Assembly (NCBI GenBank): GCA_050084515.1
Contig: CM114272.1
Span: 31,186,001 to 31,250,000 of the forward strand
From: Blasia pusilla
Taxonomy: Eukaryota; Marchantiophyta; Marchantiopsida; Blasiales
Direction of reading: 5' to 3'
Length of the DNA stretch: 64,000 nucleotides
The translations under genes were made by a program, and so were the position numbers. Positions 1 to 11,229 of this stretch are shown in pieces (position 1 is the first letter of the stretch; each line of letters begins with the position of its first letter). The notes under the pieces are model-generated. The model saw only the letters and a program-made list of their open reading frames with translations. It was not told the origin of the DNA and did no database searches.

Positions 1-1167
1 TTCCCCTACGGCCGTGGGGAAAAGAAGATGCACTTCGATAAACACGAGTGATGGAAAATCAATCGGAAATACAAAAGAGGGGGACTCAAAGAGTCAAAAC
101 CTTAAGGTCACGACAGGACCAGAAAAGGAAGAAGGGGGCATTCCCCCTCTAACGACGAAACTCATCAACAGCAGAGACAATATCAGCAATAACAAGAGAG
201 TTATGACTACTACTAAGTGGGCCTCTAATGTCGGCGTCTCCCACAGCCTGAGCTCGCCGCAAAATCCCATCAGCCTGGGCACGCTGCAACGCTATGGAGA
301 CCCGCTGCTTACAATACAGAATCGCAGTAATTAAGAACAATCCATTTATCGAGTGGAGATGATGGGCGCAGTCCGTAAGGAACGAGTCCAACCTCTCCCC
401 CATAGCCCCGTGGGGGCTGCCGCATGGACGGTAATTGCTTCTGGCGTGTTGAAAGGTTGTCACCCCGTCTTGACGCGTAGATGTCCTGTTGCCCCCGTCC
501 CCACGCTCGTCAGTGACATCGGTCCTGACCCACCACTCCAGAGTCCACAAAGCATCTTCTTCTTTTTTCCCTCTAGTGTCATTTCTTTTCTGTTCTGTTC
601 TTTTCTCCGGTACAGCTCCAGTCACTCGACACGGGGCTGTCACCACCACAGGCGGTCCAGTCGGGGGAGAGAGAGACGGCATCGCCAGAACTCTGCGGGA
701 CGGGAGGCCCCGTGGGATGACGGAGTAGGAGGGAGCGGACGGCGGGACGGACAGACTGGTGGATTGGAAGGAAAGAGGCGTGCGTCGAAGGACCAGCGCG
801 GAACGAAGAGGTTCCTCGCATAGTCCCGGCATTTCTCGTGTTCCATGGTGGGCCACATGAAATCTTGGGCCCCGGCTTCTTTTCTGCAGGATAAATGGTC
901 CTCATCTCTGCGTCTCTCCACGGCGACGGACATCAAGGAGACGCAGCTCTGCCGGAACATCCCGAGCGGGAAGACGAAGACTGGCCATTCGGTCTGCGGG
1001 TGAGCGAGTGTGTGTGTGTGTGTGAGAGAGAGAAAGACACAGAAAAAAGGTAACCTGGACGAAGAGTAGGGACCGGAGTTGCGAGGTCGAGCAAAGGTGA
1101 GGAGAAATTTAGGTCCGGAGTGGGGTGGGAACGCAGGGGATTGAAGGATCAGAGAAGAGAAGGAGCT
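1..1167 (+). promoter_or_regulatory. Upstream region and probable 5' leader of MGL
   Basis: GC-rich DNA directly upstream of the MGL start. Several overlapping frames stay open on both strands here, which is expected from the base composition; none resembles a known protein. The stretch from about 900 to 1167 is rich in GA and TG runs, as is common in plant leaders. No clear TATA box could be fixed. No ATG lies in frame between the upstream stop and the chosen start; an in-frame GTG at 1120 is not a plausible plant start. That this region is promoter and leader is inferred from position. Confidence 0.45.
1008..1036. repeat. TG/GA microsatellite in the MGL leader region
   Basis: A TG dinucleotide run of about eight units passes straight into a GA run. 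It lies about 130 bases before the MGL start codon, so it is probably transcribed as leader or sits at the core promoter. The repeat is seen directly; any effect on expression is unknown. Confidence 0.85.
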
Positions 1168-2544
1168 ATGGTGGATTCGAAGTCTAAGTGGGAGGACACC
1201 GAAAGTGGGACTTTGCCATGCAAGAAGGCCAAGGTGGACGAGGTGGAGGAGAGTCTGAAAGCTGTGACCGTCGCAGCGCTGACAATTCCCGCATCGGCGA
1301 AGAATTGGATGGATCCCGTGCAAGGTTTGGCCAGTGTGCGACACGAGTTTGGAGAGCATGGCGGTGTGAACATGAGCATTGAGGCTTCGTCCACTTTTAC
1401 GGTCATGGAACCGGAGACTCTGGGCAAAATGTTCGCTGGCCAGCTGGGTCCAGACCGCGACTTCTACGTTTACAGTCGTCATTTCAACCCCACGGTGCTC
1501 AACCTCAGTCGTCAGATGGCTGCCATGGAGGGTACGGAGGCAGCTTATTGCACAGCTAGCGGGATGGCCGCCATATCTGGTGTTCTGCTCCAACTCTGCA
1601 GCAGCGGGGATCATGTCGTCGCGTCGTCACGGCTTTATGGTGGAACCCATGCTCTACTCGCCCATTTTCTTCCGCGGGCTTGTGGAATTAACACCACATT
1701 CGTGGACATTGAGAATCCTCAAGCTGTGCGAGCTGCCCTGACATCGGCCACCAAAGTGCTATACTTCGAGTCGATATCAAACCCTACTCTCACAGTCTCG
1801 GACATACCTGTTTTGTCGCAAATTGCCCACGATCAGGGTGTGAAGGTTGTGGTGGATAATACCTTCGCTCCTCTGCTGATATCCCCTGCACGCCTTGGAG
1901 CCGATGTCGTGCTTCACAGTATCTCCAAGTACATCAGCGGAGCGAGCGACATAATTGCCGGGGCAGTGTGCGGCCCGGCCGAGCTCGTGAGTTCTATGAT
2001 GGGACTGCATCAGGGTGCTCTCATGCTTCTCGGGCCGACGATGAATCCTCAAATTGCGTTTCAGATTTCACTGCGTCTTCCTCATCTGGGAATTAGGATG
2101 AAGGAGCATTGTGACAGAGCTCTTGTTTACGCGCGGCGACTTCGGAAGCTGGGATTGAAAGTCATCTACCCGGGTCTGGAAGAACATCCTCAGCATGACC
2201 TTATGCTGAAGTTGGTGAATGAGGGCTACGGATTCGGGGGCATGCTTTGTGTGGACCTGGATACGACCGAATTGGCTTACGACTTCATGCGGCATTTGCA
2301 GAATTTCTCGCAATTCGGATTGATGGCGGTGAGTTTGGGCTACCACGATACTCTAATGTCGTGCTCGGGTGCCACCACCAGCAGCGAACAGAGTAAAGAG
2401 GAACAGCTGAAAGCTGGTATTTCCGCAGGATTGGTCCGCATGTCCATAGGTTTCACAGGGTCTCTCGAGAAAAGATGGAGCCAGCTCCTGGAAGCGCTTG
2501 TTACTCTGAAGCTCGTACCGGAGGGAAGTTCATGGCAAGATTAG
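1168..2544 (+). CDS. MGL: Methionine gamma-lyase (PLP enzyme, plant type)
   Basis: Encodes 458 residues with no intron in the coding region. Methionine gamma-lyase splits L-methionine into methanethiol, 2-oxobutanoate and ammonia; in plants the enzyme is cytosolic and feeds isoleucine synthesis. The sequence shows the Cys/Met-metabolism PLP fold: Tyr102-Ser-Arg104 (phosphate contacts from the partner subunit), Tyr157 in LYGGTH, Asp230 in VDNTFA (cofactor nitrogen) and the Schiff-base Lys254 in HSISKYISG. Gly159 stands where bacterial enzymes have an active-site Cys, as in plant MGLs. From about residue 55 onward (RHEFGEHGGVNMSIEAS) it matches my recollection of Arabidopsis MGL closely; the first 50 residues are variable and show no transit peptide. 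The start is the first in-frame ATG, in a G-3/G+4 context. Length is normal (Arabidopsis about 441). Cystathionine gamma-synthase or beta-lyase are alternatives, but the plant-MGL segments argue against them. Confidence 0.95.
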   Translation: MVDSKSKWEDTESGTLPCKKAKVDEVEESLKAVTVAALTIPASAKNWMDPVQGLASVRHEFGEHGGVNMSIEASSTFTVMEPETLGKMFAGQLGPDRDFYVYSRHFNPTVLNLSRQMAAMEGTEAAYCTASGMAAISGVLLQLCSSGDHVVASSRLYGGTHALLAHFLPRACGINTTFVDIENPQAVRAALTSATKVLYFESISNPTLTVSDIPVLSQIAHDQGVKVVVDNTFAPLLISPARLGADVVLHSISKYISGASDIIAGAVCGPAELVSSMMGLHQGALMLLGPTMNPQIAFQISLRLPHLGIRMKEHCDRALVYARRLRKLGLKVIYPGLEEHPQHDLMLKLVNEGYGFGGMLCVDLDTTELAYDFMRHLQNFSQFGLMAVSLGYHDTLMSCSGATTSSEQSKEEQLKAGISAGLVRMSIGFTGSLEKRWSQLLEALVTLKLVPEGSSWQD

Positions 2545-2662
2545 TGTACATAAACGGGCAGTTAGATTCGAGTAGATGAATACCCTGCCTTCGTTACTGG
2601 CAGCCTAGACCAGGTAGGACCTTTGTACATATAGGGACAATTGTATCTATTACTGTTTAGCG

Positions 2663-2688
2663 CAAGCTTGAACTTTCGTTCAAGCTTG
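2663..2688. other. Perfect 11-bp hairpin downstream of MGL
   Basis: CAAGCTTGAAC and its exact reverse complement are separated by a 4-base loop (TTTC). It begins 119 bases after the MGL stop codon, so it probably lies in the 3' untranslated region. It could form a stable stem in the transcript. The pairing is seen directly; a role in 3' processing or stability is only a guess. Confidence 0.7.
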
Positions 2689-4800
2689 GGAAGAGAGGGA
2701 TTCAAGTCCGAATGCACCTCAACATCTCTAACGGGTCGTAGTGTTAATTTATGACCTGTGAGTGCCATGGTAGTGCAGTGAGGAGAGGCTGTGCAAATTT
2801 CAACTGGTCAGGAACTCCCATTTCAGATGCACTATGTACAATGAACAAATGGTCTATCCCACTCGCAGGGTAGAATGTTACGATTGACCTAGACGGGCTG
2901 TGTCTTGCGCGTCTGTTTGCTGTCGCTACGTCGTCGTCCAACCAGCCAGTGACGACGGGCTTTATAGCTCTAAGGGCTTTGTAAAGATCTTTTCTCCACT
3001 GTATAATTTCGCAACTACATCATTCGTTCACGATGGAAAAGTGCTTGAGTGCAACGCTCGGGTTCATGGATTGTTTGTCATTGTAGTTCCCGGTCTATCC
3101 ATCGGTGAAAATCTGTGTTGGTGACGACGACAATTGTACGCCTTTTGATCGATTTCAGTTACTGAGTACGTTCATGTTCATTATGCTATGCAATTCTAAA
3201 GGTCTGCTCCTACTGCCGCTATAGATGAATTCACCACGCTCTTCTCGAATTAGGACCGGAAGGCCTGCCCAACAGCGAGTGAGTGTACCCATCTTGGGGG
3301 CCACCTGGTCAGAAACTGTCTGCCGCAGAAGTGACAGAATGAATGCCGAGTCCTTTCGACCCTCGCAGTGTAAATGTCATGTAGCATACGCTGAGCACCG
3401 GTCGCTCCCACCCGAAACGGCGCCTTGCGGGCGTAAGATTTCTCGCTTCCTTCATTCTCACATCTTGCATTCTTGAGAAATCCCATCCGTGCCATCGCTC
3501 CAAAGAGTCGGAGCGGAGCCCTCGCAGCCGAACACGTCAATTTTCCTGATTAGTTCTGCTCGCCTCGAGTAACGCAGCAAGGAAATGTCGGTTTTCACCT
3601 TCCGCGTGCAGTGGTGCACTTACCCGGAAGAACGCCGTGATACTAGGAGCGAAACTACGTCCGGTTCGCGACATTGCATAAGCGAAGCGCTGCGGGTGAC
3701 ATGGTAACCACACAATCAGCTTACTCTCACAGACAGGAGAGAAGCCGCGATGCCGCGCGGGGATGGTAAAGCCGTAAATCTGTAGGTGAATGGGGTTCTG
3801 CGCCCATGTCCGCTCTCTGTCACAGCTCTCTCCTCGAGTCCTCCTCCCCGTCGTCACGGGAAAATTATCTCCTCTGTCCATCAGGCTTTTCCCGAGTCCG
3901 CAGTACGCTTTATTGGGATCACCGCCTCGGCTACTGTGGAAGTCATTAAATTACGCCGCGAGAGTCAAAATCGAGGCGAACATGGAGCGGTAGGAAATCG
4001 GTTTCCTTCAACCCCACATGACCAGCGTGTCTGAGGCTCTGAGTATACGCCGACTCTCTACCGACCGCTGGCTTGCTTGTCGAGTGGACCGTGGACGAGC
4101 GAGCAGCTGCGGTGGCGCGGGGACGCTCGAATTCTACTGCATTGATTATTTCCAATACCCGTCGACCACAGCATCGGGTCAGCCCCGCGGGTGATCCGCT
4201 CCACCCTCAACCATTTCCACTGCGCGCGAATTGCACGGTCCAGTTCCCGTCGGCAACGGCAGGGAAACCCAAAGTGCATCGCCCCCATTCTCAGCTCTCA
4301 AGCCACAACACACACACATCAGCGCAGCAGCCACCACTAACACTCCAACAACAGTAAACTGCGCCCCCCATTGTTCCTCGCCACCCAGGAAACTTTGCGC
4401 TAACCACTTAGATCGGATCAGCCTCCTCGCATGCGCCTCAGCCCATTTCTTCGCACCGTCACTTCCCAGGCGCTCAGAGGCATCCCAAAGTCGAACTTCG
4501 CCGACTCGCGTGCCCGACAGGGAATGCATTTCGATGCGTAGTAGAGCGCAGGGAAGTGGGGCGTTTATGTCATTAGGGCGCCTCGAAGCGCCCCTCGGGC
4601 CGACTTTCCGGCGGGAGAAAGAGATTACGGGGCTTTTCAGTAGTATTATAAAAAAAAAAAAAAAAGTTGATATTAAAATTCCTAGTTTCGGCCTACGGCG
4701 ATTTGTTGTAACCGCCTTCGCTGGGTTTGAGGCGTGCTCATAGTGAGGGAGTCTAGGGGCACTCCACGAGACTTTTCGCAGGGAAGTAAGTGGTGTCATA
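2689..4800. other. GC-moderate spacer without a recognised gene
   Basis: Short open frames occur on both strands but none resembles a known protein. A run of 16 A residues lies at 4650-4665 just before the base composition drops sharply, at about 4800, into AT-rich DNA. The A run could be a retrotransposed tail, but no flanking duplication was seen. Part of the region may be promoter or noncoding transcript. Confidence 0.4.
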
Positions 4801-5860
4801 GAGGATTAGTTCAATGGTCCGTTTCAAAATAAAAATGAATAAATTTTACATTAGAAAATTCTAACTTCACAGTTTTTCTTTATTTTATTCAAAAATTAAT
4901 TAATTATATTTTAGATTTGAAGAGAGGGTGCATGTTATTCGTCGAGAATTTTGCTCATCTTCATTCCCAAGGCTAATGAGCACATAGAATGAGAGTTTTT
5001 AATTAATTCTAATTAAGTTGTAATGAGGTTTCTAACATTTTGACGAATTTATATGAAACAATAAGTTCGTCAAGATAGTTCCAAATGAGTCAAAAAAGGG
5101 CTTACTCTATCCATTCAAGTTACCCTTCTCCTCTTAAGGTCGATCTCGGTCTATCGGGACCAATGTACGATCTCGTTGAATACACTACACAAATACTCTC
5201 CGTTCCAATATTAAAAAAATGGGGCCGAATCACGTACTTTGTCTAGCTTAAAAATAGAAACAAGAAGCCAATTTATCAGCCTCCTTGACTTGCCTTTGTA
5301 GAGGAAGGTAACCAAATTTATATGGGTCTCAAGTTCTCAACTCTCCATAAGAACCAACTTAAATGAAATTTGCAATTATTTTGGTGAGCTATGTCCCTGG
5401 GCCATCTAGCCACAAACATCTTTGTGCACTTTAGTTAATCCCTTTTGAGGGATCACTTAGAGCTATTTTCACAAACTTACCATTCAAGGTAAATTTCCCT
5501 AATTTGGCTTATTTGATTTTTTCTATTTTGGGAAGTTTCCATTTACTTTCCATCACAAGTTAGGGTTGAGAGTTTGACTTGTTATCATAGATCATCAAGA
5601 AGAGAGCATAATATAAAGGAGAGAAGGTATGCCCTCAAGGAAAGAGGCTTGGAAAGCCAATTCATTCTTTGTGGAACCTCCATCTAAGAAAATCCTCTAT
5701 TTAATAACTTCGATAGATAAATAGGTTGAGTCATTGATGATATTAAATGACTCATAATGTCTATCATTAGACAATAGAGTTATACAAATCAAGTGATTTA
5801 CATGTAATGATTAAGGCTATTGAGCCATTAATATATAATAGAAAGTCAACAACAATACAA
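4801..5860. other. AT-rich spacer with a diverged dispersed-repeat copy
   Basis: No gene seen. The stretch around 5060-5220 (AAGATAGTTCCAAATGAG and the following 150 bases) loosely resembles stretches near 17.35 kb, 20.0 kb and 27.85 kb and probably belongs to one old dispersed repeat family. The similarity was found by eye and is weak. Confidence 0.35.
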
Positions 5861-5867
5861 AACCATC

Positions 5868-6080
5868 CATCCATTTGTCCATCTATCATCTCTTTGTTTG
5901 TTTGTCCTCCTCATCCATTTTCCATCCGCCCAATATCTATCCATCCTCCTTCTATGTATTTTTCCTACCCGTAAATCATCCCTCTATACAAAAGTTGTTT
6001 GTCTATCCATCCATCCATAATTTTCCCCTCCATCCCCAAACCCCTTCGTCCTCCATCTGTCTATCTTTCCTCTATCAAAC
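5868..6080. repeat. Degenerate CATC/CCATC simple-repeat tract
   Basis: About 210 bases dominated by CCATC, CATCC and TCTAT units, with C almost absent from the other strand. The open frames across it, rich in Pro, Ser, His and Ile, are products of the repeat, not genes. A comparable tract in the opposite orientation lies at 45.03-45.36 kb. Confidence 0.75.
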
Positions 6081-7749
6081 CTCGAAGGGTGTACAATTTG
6101 AACATAAAGCCTCCTCACAAAAGTGAGATTCGCTACCACTACCACATGCCCTTTCACATGTTCACATACAAACATACTTAAATACATTCATAAACATCAT
6201 ATGCCTATTCTATGGATATTTATTTTTCTAAAATTCACGTTTGTGATTAATTATGTTTAAAAATAAGTTGTGTCTTATATGGATGACTATGAGGATAGGT
6301 ATTTTCTTAAAATAAAACTCTATAACCAAGATAAATAATCAAGAGATATGAAAAATAATTCTTCTAATATTTTATAGGAATATCCAAACCACTCCATTTA
6401 ATTGTACTTTTTATGGTTTTTGTAAAATTTAGAAGCGATCTAATCATCTTATCATGAAAAAAAAGATATAGTATGCCAAAGCTTATGAAAAATAAAGTAA
6501 TATTGATCTAAATTCGAAATATTAATTTCATTGAAGTGGTCTTGGAAAAAAATTCTTCCTTCTAGAATCATATTTTCAAATATTAAAAAAAAAAATTTGA
6601 AAATATGTCAAGATCTAAGTAGTTCTAAATTTTCTTATTACTAAAAATCATTATATCAAAATTTTATGGTAGTTTTTAAAGATATCTCATATGAATTGCA
6701 AATCCATTTCCCTTAACAACATTTTTTCTATATCACATAAAATAATATGTAGAGGAAATTTATGACGCGACTTATATTTTTTTACAAATCATTTTCATAT
6801 ACATAACTATGAAGGTTTTATTACTTATTCAGATCTGACTATCTTATTTAGATGAGTAAGAAAAATGGAGCTAAACCAATCAAGTTATAGTTTTAATTAT
6901 TTTGTTCAGAAGTCGTTCATTATCAAGTAAACCGTACTTTTCCTTTAGTGCTCCTTCTACGAGGCAAAAAACATATGGCCCTCAATGCCTTATGATTAAA
7001 CCATGCATTTCACTACGAGAGAGGGTTTGGAGAGAGAGAAAAAGAGATCTCCAAAATATGGGATTCTTATGATTATGTTTTTTTGATAGATGGGGACCAT
7101 GTTTTCCGTGTAGAGGAGCTTGTAATGTAGGAATCTTGTTTTTTTAGATAGTTCTATGTGAAGGCGATGCCCATGGTAGTGCTATTGAAATTTCAATAAG
7201 ATTGGGAGTGGTTATCAAAATCTTCAGGGAAGGGCTTACAACATAGTGCATGAGCCCAAGAGGTTTAGTATTATATGTTTATAAGGCAATTTTTTGTGAA
7301 GAATAGAAGTACGCAAATTTACTTCCCTTCTTTTTTTATGGGATCATAGGCACGAGATAAATATCATCACCAATGGTAAATTGAAGTTTTGTTGTAAATA
7401 TTAATACACTATAATTATATCAATATTTAATAGAATTGCCCTCACATTTTGGGGATGGCCATAGCCATGTATCCCACACCCCATGATTTCCCCCCTAAGA
7501 TGTTGAGATATTGCAAAGTAGATCTGTTGGGTTTTTTCAATTGACCACCGCCACGCCATGTAGGCATGGAGATTGTTGTTTTGCCTCACTTTGGAAGAAA
7601 ATAAGGTATGAGGTGATGGACCTAGAATTGGAATCTTTGCTCATGATTCTTAGCCTTGGGTCATGGCAAGCTACAATTTCTAGATTGGAAAAGAGTCTAC
7701 ATGCCAACTAGTCTCACAATAAATAGAGTCTATCATAGTTGCATCTAGA
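6081..7749. other. AT-rich spacer, nothing recognised
   Basis: Very AT-rich DNA with A and T runs. No open frame resembles a protein and no clear terminal repeats were found. It forms the left flank of the Copia insertion. Confidence 0.5.
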
Positions 7750-7754
7750 GTGGT
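7750..7754. repeat. Left target-site duplication of Copia element 1
   Basis: GTGGT directly abuts the left LTR and is repeated exactly at 13041-13045 after the right LTR. Five bases is the usual Copia duplication size. Confidence 0.85.
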
Positions 7755-8067
7755 TGTAAAAAATTGCTAAAGAAGCATAACTAGTGGGAAACGGCTCTCA
7801 CACTCACACACCACCATGGAGAACAAAATTTTGCAATGAGAGAATGAGTGGAGGCTCATCCCCTTCTCAATTCTATCGGGTATGTACAAGCAACCATAGC
7901 CCTAATTTTAACCATAGTCTCGAGTTAGACTAACTGTGATTAACTGACCCTAGTTAAGATAATCGCGCTTAACTAACTAACCAAGATTAAGCTTCCCCAC
8001 TTTGTGTGAGTACCAAATGTAGTAGTTCAGGTATCTGATGAGCTTGATTATAATCCAGTCTTAAATA
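7755..8067 (-). repeat. 3' LTR of Copia element 1
   Basis: A 313-bp direct repeat of 12728-13040. In element orientation it starts TATTTAAGAC and ends TACA. The outer end touches GTGGT and the inner end touches the purine tract. Confidence 0.92.
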
Positions 8068-8077
8068 CTCCCCCTCC
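8068..8077 (-). other. Polypurine tract of Copia element 1
   Basis: GGAGGGGGAG on the minus strand lies immediately inside the 3' LTR, where plus-strand DNA synthesis is primed. It is all purine and directly adjacent to the LTR start. Confidence 0.85.
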
Positions 8078-8168
8078 AGCTCATGTCGATATTTCTAAGG
8101 CCTAAATCGTTTCTAAACATCTTAAACTTATCTCTACACAATGCATTTGTAAAGATATCAGGAATTGG

Positions 8169-8516
8169 TTAATCTGTACCTATATACGCAAGATCAATTT
8201 CTCCTGCGAGCACTTTCTCTCTGATAAAATGATAGTGCATCTCAATATACTTTGTACGAGCATGAAACATAGGGTTATTAGCAAGCTTGATGCTACTAAT
8301 ATTGCATGCATATATTACACTAGGTCCTAAGTTACTAACACCAATCTCAACAAGTAATTGATGAAGCCACCTTGCCTCACATGTTGTACTAGTTGCTCCT
8401 CTGTATTCAATCTCTATTGAAGATAAACCAACTATAGGTTGTTTCTTTGAAGCGCAACTTGTAGCTTCGCTTCCCAAAGTAAATGAATAACCAGATGTGG
8501 AGTGTCGATCAGACAC
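8169..8516 (-). pseudogene. Copia element 1 RNase H domain
   Basis: C-terminal RNase H part of the Copia polyprotein, which removes the RNA strand during reverse transcription. Recognisable Copia blocks are DRHSTSGYSF, then KKQPIVGLSSIEIEY (usually ..SSTEAEY), EARWLHQLL and HARTKYIEMHYHFIREKV. The Glu-Ala of the SSTEAEY block has become Glu-Ile, and the expected catalytic-region DN..S has become ACNISS, so the domain is probably inactive. It lies between the RT remnant and the 3' LTR. The frame is open over 115 residues but is cut off from the RT upstream. Confidence 0.85.
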
Positions 8517-8645
8517 GCTTGTTGCCCAATCATCATCTGTAAATCCCTGTAATTGTAAAGTCGGAGAAGGTTCAAATTAAAGCCTGAATTGAACAGAGAA
8601 TTTCACATACCGCATAATCCTTCTCACAAGATTAAGGTGAGGTTT

Positions 8646-9570
8646 TCAAGGTGGGTGCATAAATTGGCTCACTAGGCCAACTGCATAGCTCAAATTTGGC
8701 TTGGTTATAGTCAGATAGATCAAACTTCCAACCATACGTCTGTACATATTAGAATCTGCAAGCAACTGTCCTTCATCCACTCTTAGCTTCACACTCTGGT
8801 CCAACGGTGTAGAGATTGGCTTACTAGTCGTCATACCATATTTTGAAAGCATGTGAAGAGCATATTGTCGTTGTAGTAAGTACATGCTCTCTCCAACCTT
8901 GATAAACTCAACAACAAGGAAGTACTTGAGTTCTCCCAAGTCTTTCACATCAAATTCTGCTTGTAACTTTAGCTTGACTTATTGTACCATATCCTCAACA
9001 CTCTTAGTAATCAAAATATCGTCAACATACAACACAATGATAATTGTATGATCTTGTCCTCTCAAGACATATAACAAGGAGTCAGAATCACGTACCCTAT
9101 AACCCATAGGACGTATGTAATCCTACCATACCAAGCTCTTGGAGCTTGTTTTAGACTGTATAGAGCTTTCTTCAACCTGCATACGCAAAATGGAAACTTA
9201 GGATGCTTATATCTAGGTGGTTGAGTCATATATATCTCCTCATATAGATATCCGTTCATGAAGGCATTCTTGGCGTCCATGTGATGTAATCTCCACTTCT
9301 CACTTACTGCAACCACTGTTCGCGTAGTTTCCATCTTTGCAACATGACTAAATGTTTCCTTATAATCGATGTCATATTGTTGTGCATAGTCCTTAGCCAC
9401 CAATCTGGTTGTATTTTTTAATTGTACCATCTTGATTGTGCTTGATTTTGTAAACTCATTTGCAACCAATAGCTTCCTTACCAGAAGGTATATCAACCAC
9501 CTCCCAAGTTTGTTGATGTCTTAATGCAACAAGCTCTTCCTCCATAGCTTCAATCCATTTGACTTTATTT
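8646..9570 (-). pseudogene. Copia element 1 reverse transcriptase, frameshifted
   Basis: Reverse transcriptase of the Copia polyprotein. In element order it starts with KWIEAMEEELVALRHQQTW (about 9520-9570), then shifts frame and passes through RLVAKDYAQQYDIDYKETF, HHMDAKNAFMNGYLYEEIY and LYSLKQAPRAWY (9062-9496). The catalytic LYVDDILI motif is at about 9018-9029 in yet another frame, and the domain ends with MKDLGELKYFLVVEF, PISTPLDQSVKL and YRRMVGSLIYLTITKPNLSY (8646-8948). The YVDD aspartates are intact but at least two frame breaks separate the parts. Clade assignment within Copia was not possible by eye. Confidence 0.92.
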
Positions 9571-9613
9571 GCAACTTCTTCTAAACAACTCGACTCCTCT
9601 TCTTGAAGGACAA

Positions 9614-10790
9614 TCATAATATATGATGATGTGTTGCAAGAAAACCTTCATTTATGAACCTATGAATAGGATGTGTGACTCTACTTGATCTACAAAATTG
9701 TTGTTCAGAGGTAGATGCCTTTGACAATTGAATCGAGCTGTGAGTGGTGTTAACAGACTGAATACGTATTCTTTCCATCCATGGACTCACAGATTTAACT
9801 GACGAATCTAGAACCTCTCCTAATCTTGCACTAGTACTTGGGGAATTCGAAGGCAATGTCTGTTGGTTTCAAGTCATATTCTCCCCCTCAACATACGAAT
9901 TTAGAGGTGGAATAGGCTTAGATGGAGCATACCATGACTTTAGCTCATCAAAGACAACATCGCGACTAATAATAAGCTGCCTAGAGGATGGAATGTAGCA
10001 CTTATATCCCTTAGTTCTATCAGCGTAGCCAATGACTATACATCTTTTAGATTTGGGATCTAATTTTTGACGTCTTTCAGAAGGAATATGAGCATAACAA
10101 ATACAACCAAATACTTTCACAATAGAAAAATCAAGTTTACTTCATGTGAAGACTTCGAATGGAGTCTTATCATGAACTCTTGGTCTTGGAGTTCCGTCGA
10201 TTAAGAAGACTGCATACGCTATAGCCTCTGCCCAAAACACCTTAGGCATGTTCTTCTCATTTAACATAGCTTGTGCCACCTCAACAATATGTCGATTCTT
10301 CCTCTCAACCACTCCATTTTATTGTGGAGTGTAACGACAAGTTACTTGACGTTGGATGCCATTCTAACGTAATTAGTCATCAAACTCTGTTGAAAGATAC
10401 TCTCCTCCTCCATCACACTGCAATTTCAGAATGTGTTTTCCAATCTGCTTCTCTACTAGAATTGTGAATTTTTGGAATATTGAGAATACCTCTGACTTGG
10501 CTTTCAGAAAGTATATCCATATGTACCTAGAGAAGTCATCAAAAAATGAAACAAAGTACTGAAAACCACTAAGGCTATATTGTGATGTTGTCCACACATC
10601 ATTGTGAATCAACTGGAATATCTTGGATGCTCTTATACCTTGCTTTGGAAATGGAAATCTAGCTTGTTTTCCAAATTGGAAAGTAGGAGATACCTCTAAC
10701 GTAGCAAGAATTGCTAATTTAGGAAGTCCTATTACTAGATTAGATGATGAAAGACTTTGTAATCTTTGAAGATTCATATGTCAAATTCTC
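9614..10790 (-). pseudogene. Copia element 1 integrase and linker
   Basis: Integrase core and C-terminal region. The catalytic acidic residues can still be read: Asp in HNDVW, Asp in FFDDFSRY and Glu in NGVVERKNRH. The last lies beyond two stops near 10.36 kb. Further on come MPKVFWAEAIAYA, TPFEVF, the Copia-specific KVFGCICYAHIPSERRQKL and CIVIGYADRTKGYKCY (9869-10120), then a low-complexity Ser-rich linker to the RT ending SSRVTHPIHRF (9614-9856). Integrase inserts the cDNA copy; this copy is broken by in-frame stops. Confidence 0.9.
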
Positions 10791-11215
10791 TTATGCCTTA
10801 CATTTAGATCTGTGACTTATTGGCATGTTTGACCATACATTGTTGTTTAAATCTTTGGCATAGAAACATCTAATTTGAACATTCTGCCACATCTAGTTCC
10901 TTTGACTATCATAGTCTGGTCATCCATTATTTCAATAAAATAACCATCTGTGTCAAAATTCACTTGATAATCGTGTTCTACTATTTGTCTTAGAGAAATC
11001 AAGTTTCTTGCAATGGTAGGATCATAGAGAACATTTCCAAGGGCATAAAGATCATGTGATGCTATTAGAACTTTACCGGTATGCATGATTTGATGTTGAG
11101 TGTCATCTCCTATAAGCACAATTGCAAGATCTTTCATCGGCTTCATACTACTCAACCATTTAGCTTGTGAGGTCATGTGATTTGATGCACCACAGTCAAT
11201 CTACCAATATGATGT
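10790..11215 (-). pseudogene. Copia element 1 protease and pre-integrase region
   Basis: The retropepsin active-site block reads IDCGASNHMTSQAKW at about 11160-11205, just after an in-frame stop. The flap and C-terminal block ALGNVLYDPTIARNLISLRQ follows (10847-11176), then the pre-integrase segment with TRCGRMFKLD. Copia protease cuts the polyprotein into its parts. The Asp of the active site is kept. Stops on both sides of this segment separate it from gag and integrase. Confidence 0.88.
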
Positions 11216-11229
11216 CGAGTCTTTCTTGA

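Noticed and set aside
149-856. 235-codon minus-strand frame upstream of MGL
   Set aside because: Arg/Pro/Ser-rich composition typical of GC-rich noncoding DNA, no domain, and an equally long frame on the other strand.
1120-1167. In-frame extension of MGL to a GTG codon
   Set aside because: GTG starts are not used for ordinary plant genes; the first ATG is at 1168 and the extension is not conserved.
640-1614. 324-codon minus-strand frame overlapping the MGL leader and 5' part
   Set aside because: It is antisense to a clearly conserved gene, low in complexity outside that overlap, and resembles no protein.
5868-6126. 83-codon frame rich in Pro, Ser and Tyr
   Set aside because: It is translated simple repeat (CATC units).
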